From: Trabulsiella odontotermitis
GTDB taxonomy: Bacteria; Pseudomonadota; Gammaproteobacteria; Enterobacterales; Enterobacteriaceae
Direction: 5' to 3'
NCBI RefSeq assembly: GCF_030053895.1
Contig: NZ_CP125781.1
Coordinates: 2,418,001 to 2,482,000, forward strand
DNA length: 64,000 bases
The notes beneath the pieces are model-generated. The model was not told the DNA's origin. It searched no databases and was given only the letters and a program-made list of their open reading frames with translations. Position 1 is the stretch's first letter. Each line of letters opens with the position of its first letter. This document shows, piece by piece, positions 62,886 to 64,000 of this stretch. The translations under genes and the position numbers were made by a program.

Positions 62886-62917
62886 ACGCAGAAGGGGCAA
62901 TCCCTTCTGCGTATTTT
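62886..62917. terminator. Bidirectional terminator between sodB and ydhP
   Basis: ACGCAGAAGGG (62886-62896) and CCCTTCTGCGT (62902-62912) form a perfect 11-bp stem, followed by ATTTTA. The genes are convergent. Confidence 0.88.
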
Positions 62918-62923
62918 ACTCAA

Positions 62924-64000
62924 TCAGTTACTGGCACACACTTCTTCAGTCTGGCGGGTGCCGCTAAACAGCACCACAAACAGCGCCAGCGCAGCAATGA
63001 TGGCACCCATCACCGGCACAAAGCTGTAGCCCAGACCGCCTGAAATCACCGCACCACCTGCTGCCGCCCCCAGGGCATTCCCCAGGTTAAACGCACCGAT
63101 GTTCACTGAAGAAGACAGACCCGGCGCTTCACTGGCGACACGCATCACACGCATCTGCAGCGGCGGCACGACCGCGAATGTTGCCGCACCCCAGACCACC
63201 ATACTGATTGCCGCACCGATCTGGCTCTGAGCAAGGAACGGAATGGCCAGCATGATCGCCATCAGCAACAGCAGGAAGCCTTTCAGCGTCGCACTTACCG
63301 AACGGTCAGCAAACTTACCACCGAGGTAGTTACCAATGGAGAAGCCCACGCCAATCAGCACCAGCATCGCCGTCACGAACAGCGGCGTGGCGTTGGTAAT
63401 GCTGTGCAGCACCGGTGCGATGTAGGTATAAAGCGTGAACATCGCCCCTGCGCCCAGCACCGTCGTCAGTAGCGCAGACAGCACCTGCGGACGAACCAGC
63501 ACGGAAAGCTCGCGCTTCACGTCAGGGCGCGCCCCGGCACTGCCTTTCGGCAGTGAGAACCACAGGCCCAGCATGGCGATAACGCCAAGCCCGGCGGTGG
63601 CGAGGAACGACATACGCCAGCCGATGGTTTCACCAAGCCAGGTTGCCGCCGGCACACCACCGATATTGGCGATGGTCAGCCCCATAAACATGGTCGCAAC
63701 GGCGCTGGCCTGTTTATGTTTCGGCACGACGCTTGCCGCCACCACCGAACCCAGCCCAAAGAATGCGCCGTGGTTAAGGCTGGTAATAATGCGGGACAGC
63801 ATCAGCGTGGTGTAATCCGGGGCGATAGCCGACAGCACGTTGCCGAGCGTAAAAATCGCCATCAGGAATATCAGCGCACTGCGACGAGCGCGGTGCGACA
63901 GCAGCAGCGTCATCAGCGGCGCGCCGATCATCACACCGACAGCGTAGGCGCTGATCAGCATGCCAGCGGCGGGGATGGAGACATCCACCCCTTCGGCGAT
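62924..64000 (-). CDS. ydhP: YdhP, DHA1-family MFS transporter, cut by the window edge
   Basis: The frame stays open to the last base. 358 residues are visible and about 30 N-terminal ones are missing compared with the E. coli protein (389). Eleven membrane helices and the loop motif LLSHRARRSALIF, seen in DHA1 exporters, are present. It is a probable drug or arabinose-type efflux pump. Its substrate is unknown. The ATG inside MDVSIPAAGM at 63988 is internal, not the start. Confidence 0.92.
   Translation of the reverse strand: MAEGVDVSIPAAGMLISAYAVGVMIGAPLMTLLLSHRARRSALIFLMAIFTLGNVLSAIAPDYTTLMLSRIITSLNHGAFFGLGSVVAASVVPKHKQASAVATMFMGLTIANIGGVPAATWLGETIGWRMSFLATAGLGVIAMLGLWFSLPKGSAGARPDVKRELSVLVRPQVLSALLTTVLGAGAMFTLYTYIAPVLHSITNATPLFVTAMLVLIGVGFSIGNYLGGKFADRSVSATLKGFLLLLMAIMLAIPFLAQSQIGAAISMVVWGAATFAVVPPLQMRVMRVASEAPGLSSSVNIGAFNLGNALGAAAGGAVISGGLGYSFVPVMGAIIAALALFVVLFSGTRQTEEVCASN

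Noticed and set aside
1..64000. CRISPR arrays, tRNA and rRNA genes
   Set aside because: No regularly spaced repeats and no tRNA- or rRNA-like segments were recognised anywhere in the window.

Overview
The window is a chromosomal segment of an enteric bacterium of the family Enterobacteriaceae, close to Escherichia, Citrobacter and Salmonella. The backbone follows the terminus-proximal order known from E. coli K-12: ydgI end, folM, ydgC, rstAB, Ter/tus, fumC, fumA, manA, ydgA, malI, malX, malY, add, ydgJ, blr, cnu, ydgK, rsxABCDGE-nth, dtpA, gstA, tyrS, pdxH, mliC, anmK, slyB, slyA, ydhIJK, ydhF, ydhL, nemRA, gloA, rnt, grxD, mepH, sodB, ydhP start. It is not K-12-like throughout. The uidRABC/hdhA block, pdxY, sodC and lhr are absent from their K-12 positions. 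A family-1 phospho-beta-glycosidase sits between blr and cnu, and a membrane diguanylate cyclase sits between slyB and slyA. The species cannot be fixed from this window alone.

The main accessory region is a 17.7 kb, AT-richer island (about 13044-30773) inserted inside malX. It carries a large serine recombinase just inside its left end and is bounded by the 5-bp repeat AACAC. Joining the flanks restores an uninterrupted 529-residue MalX frame. The two island ends, joined, form a near-perfect dyad that looks like an attP. Left to right the island holds: the integrase; three overlapping genes of unknown role (an LprI-like exported protein, a small protein, a membrane-anchored OB-fold-like protein); a metal module (VIT/CCC1-type Fe/Mn transporter, b561-type membrane cytochrome, P1B-5-type metal ATPase with a C-terminal hemerythrin domain, periplasmic cytochrome b562, CDF transporter); a small resolvase with its own promoter and a res-like palindrome; a coiled-coil protein; an anti-phage (CBASS-like) pair of CD-NTase and SLATT membrane effector; and a YagK/YfjJ/Gp2-type replication initiator next to an AT-rich repeat region that could be an origin.

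The island has been damaged by insertion sequences. A 1,222-bp IS3-family element (IS407/IS51-like) with an exact 4-bp target duplication splits the CD-NTase gene inside the third catalytic strand. Removing the IS restores a 452-residue frame. The IS transposase itself has a 1-nt frameshift. An internally deleted, decayed copy of the same IS lies beside the metal ATPase.

The backbone carries several readable control sites: two identical MalI operators and a CRP-like site between malI and malX, a Ter site overlapping the tus start, NemR boxes, a perfect SlyA box, a PhoP box with well-spaced -10 in front of slyB, and two abutting AscG/LacI-like operators upstream of the phospho-beta-glycosidase. 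The rsx operon, fumarases, superoxide dismutase, NemA/GloA and GrxD make the right half rich in redox and electrophile-defence functions.
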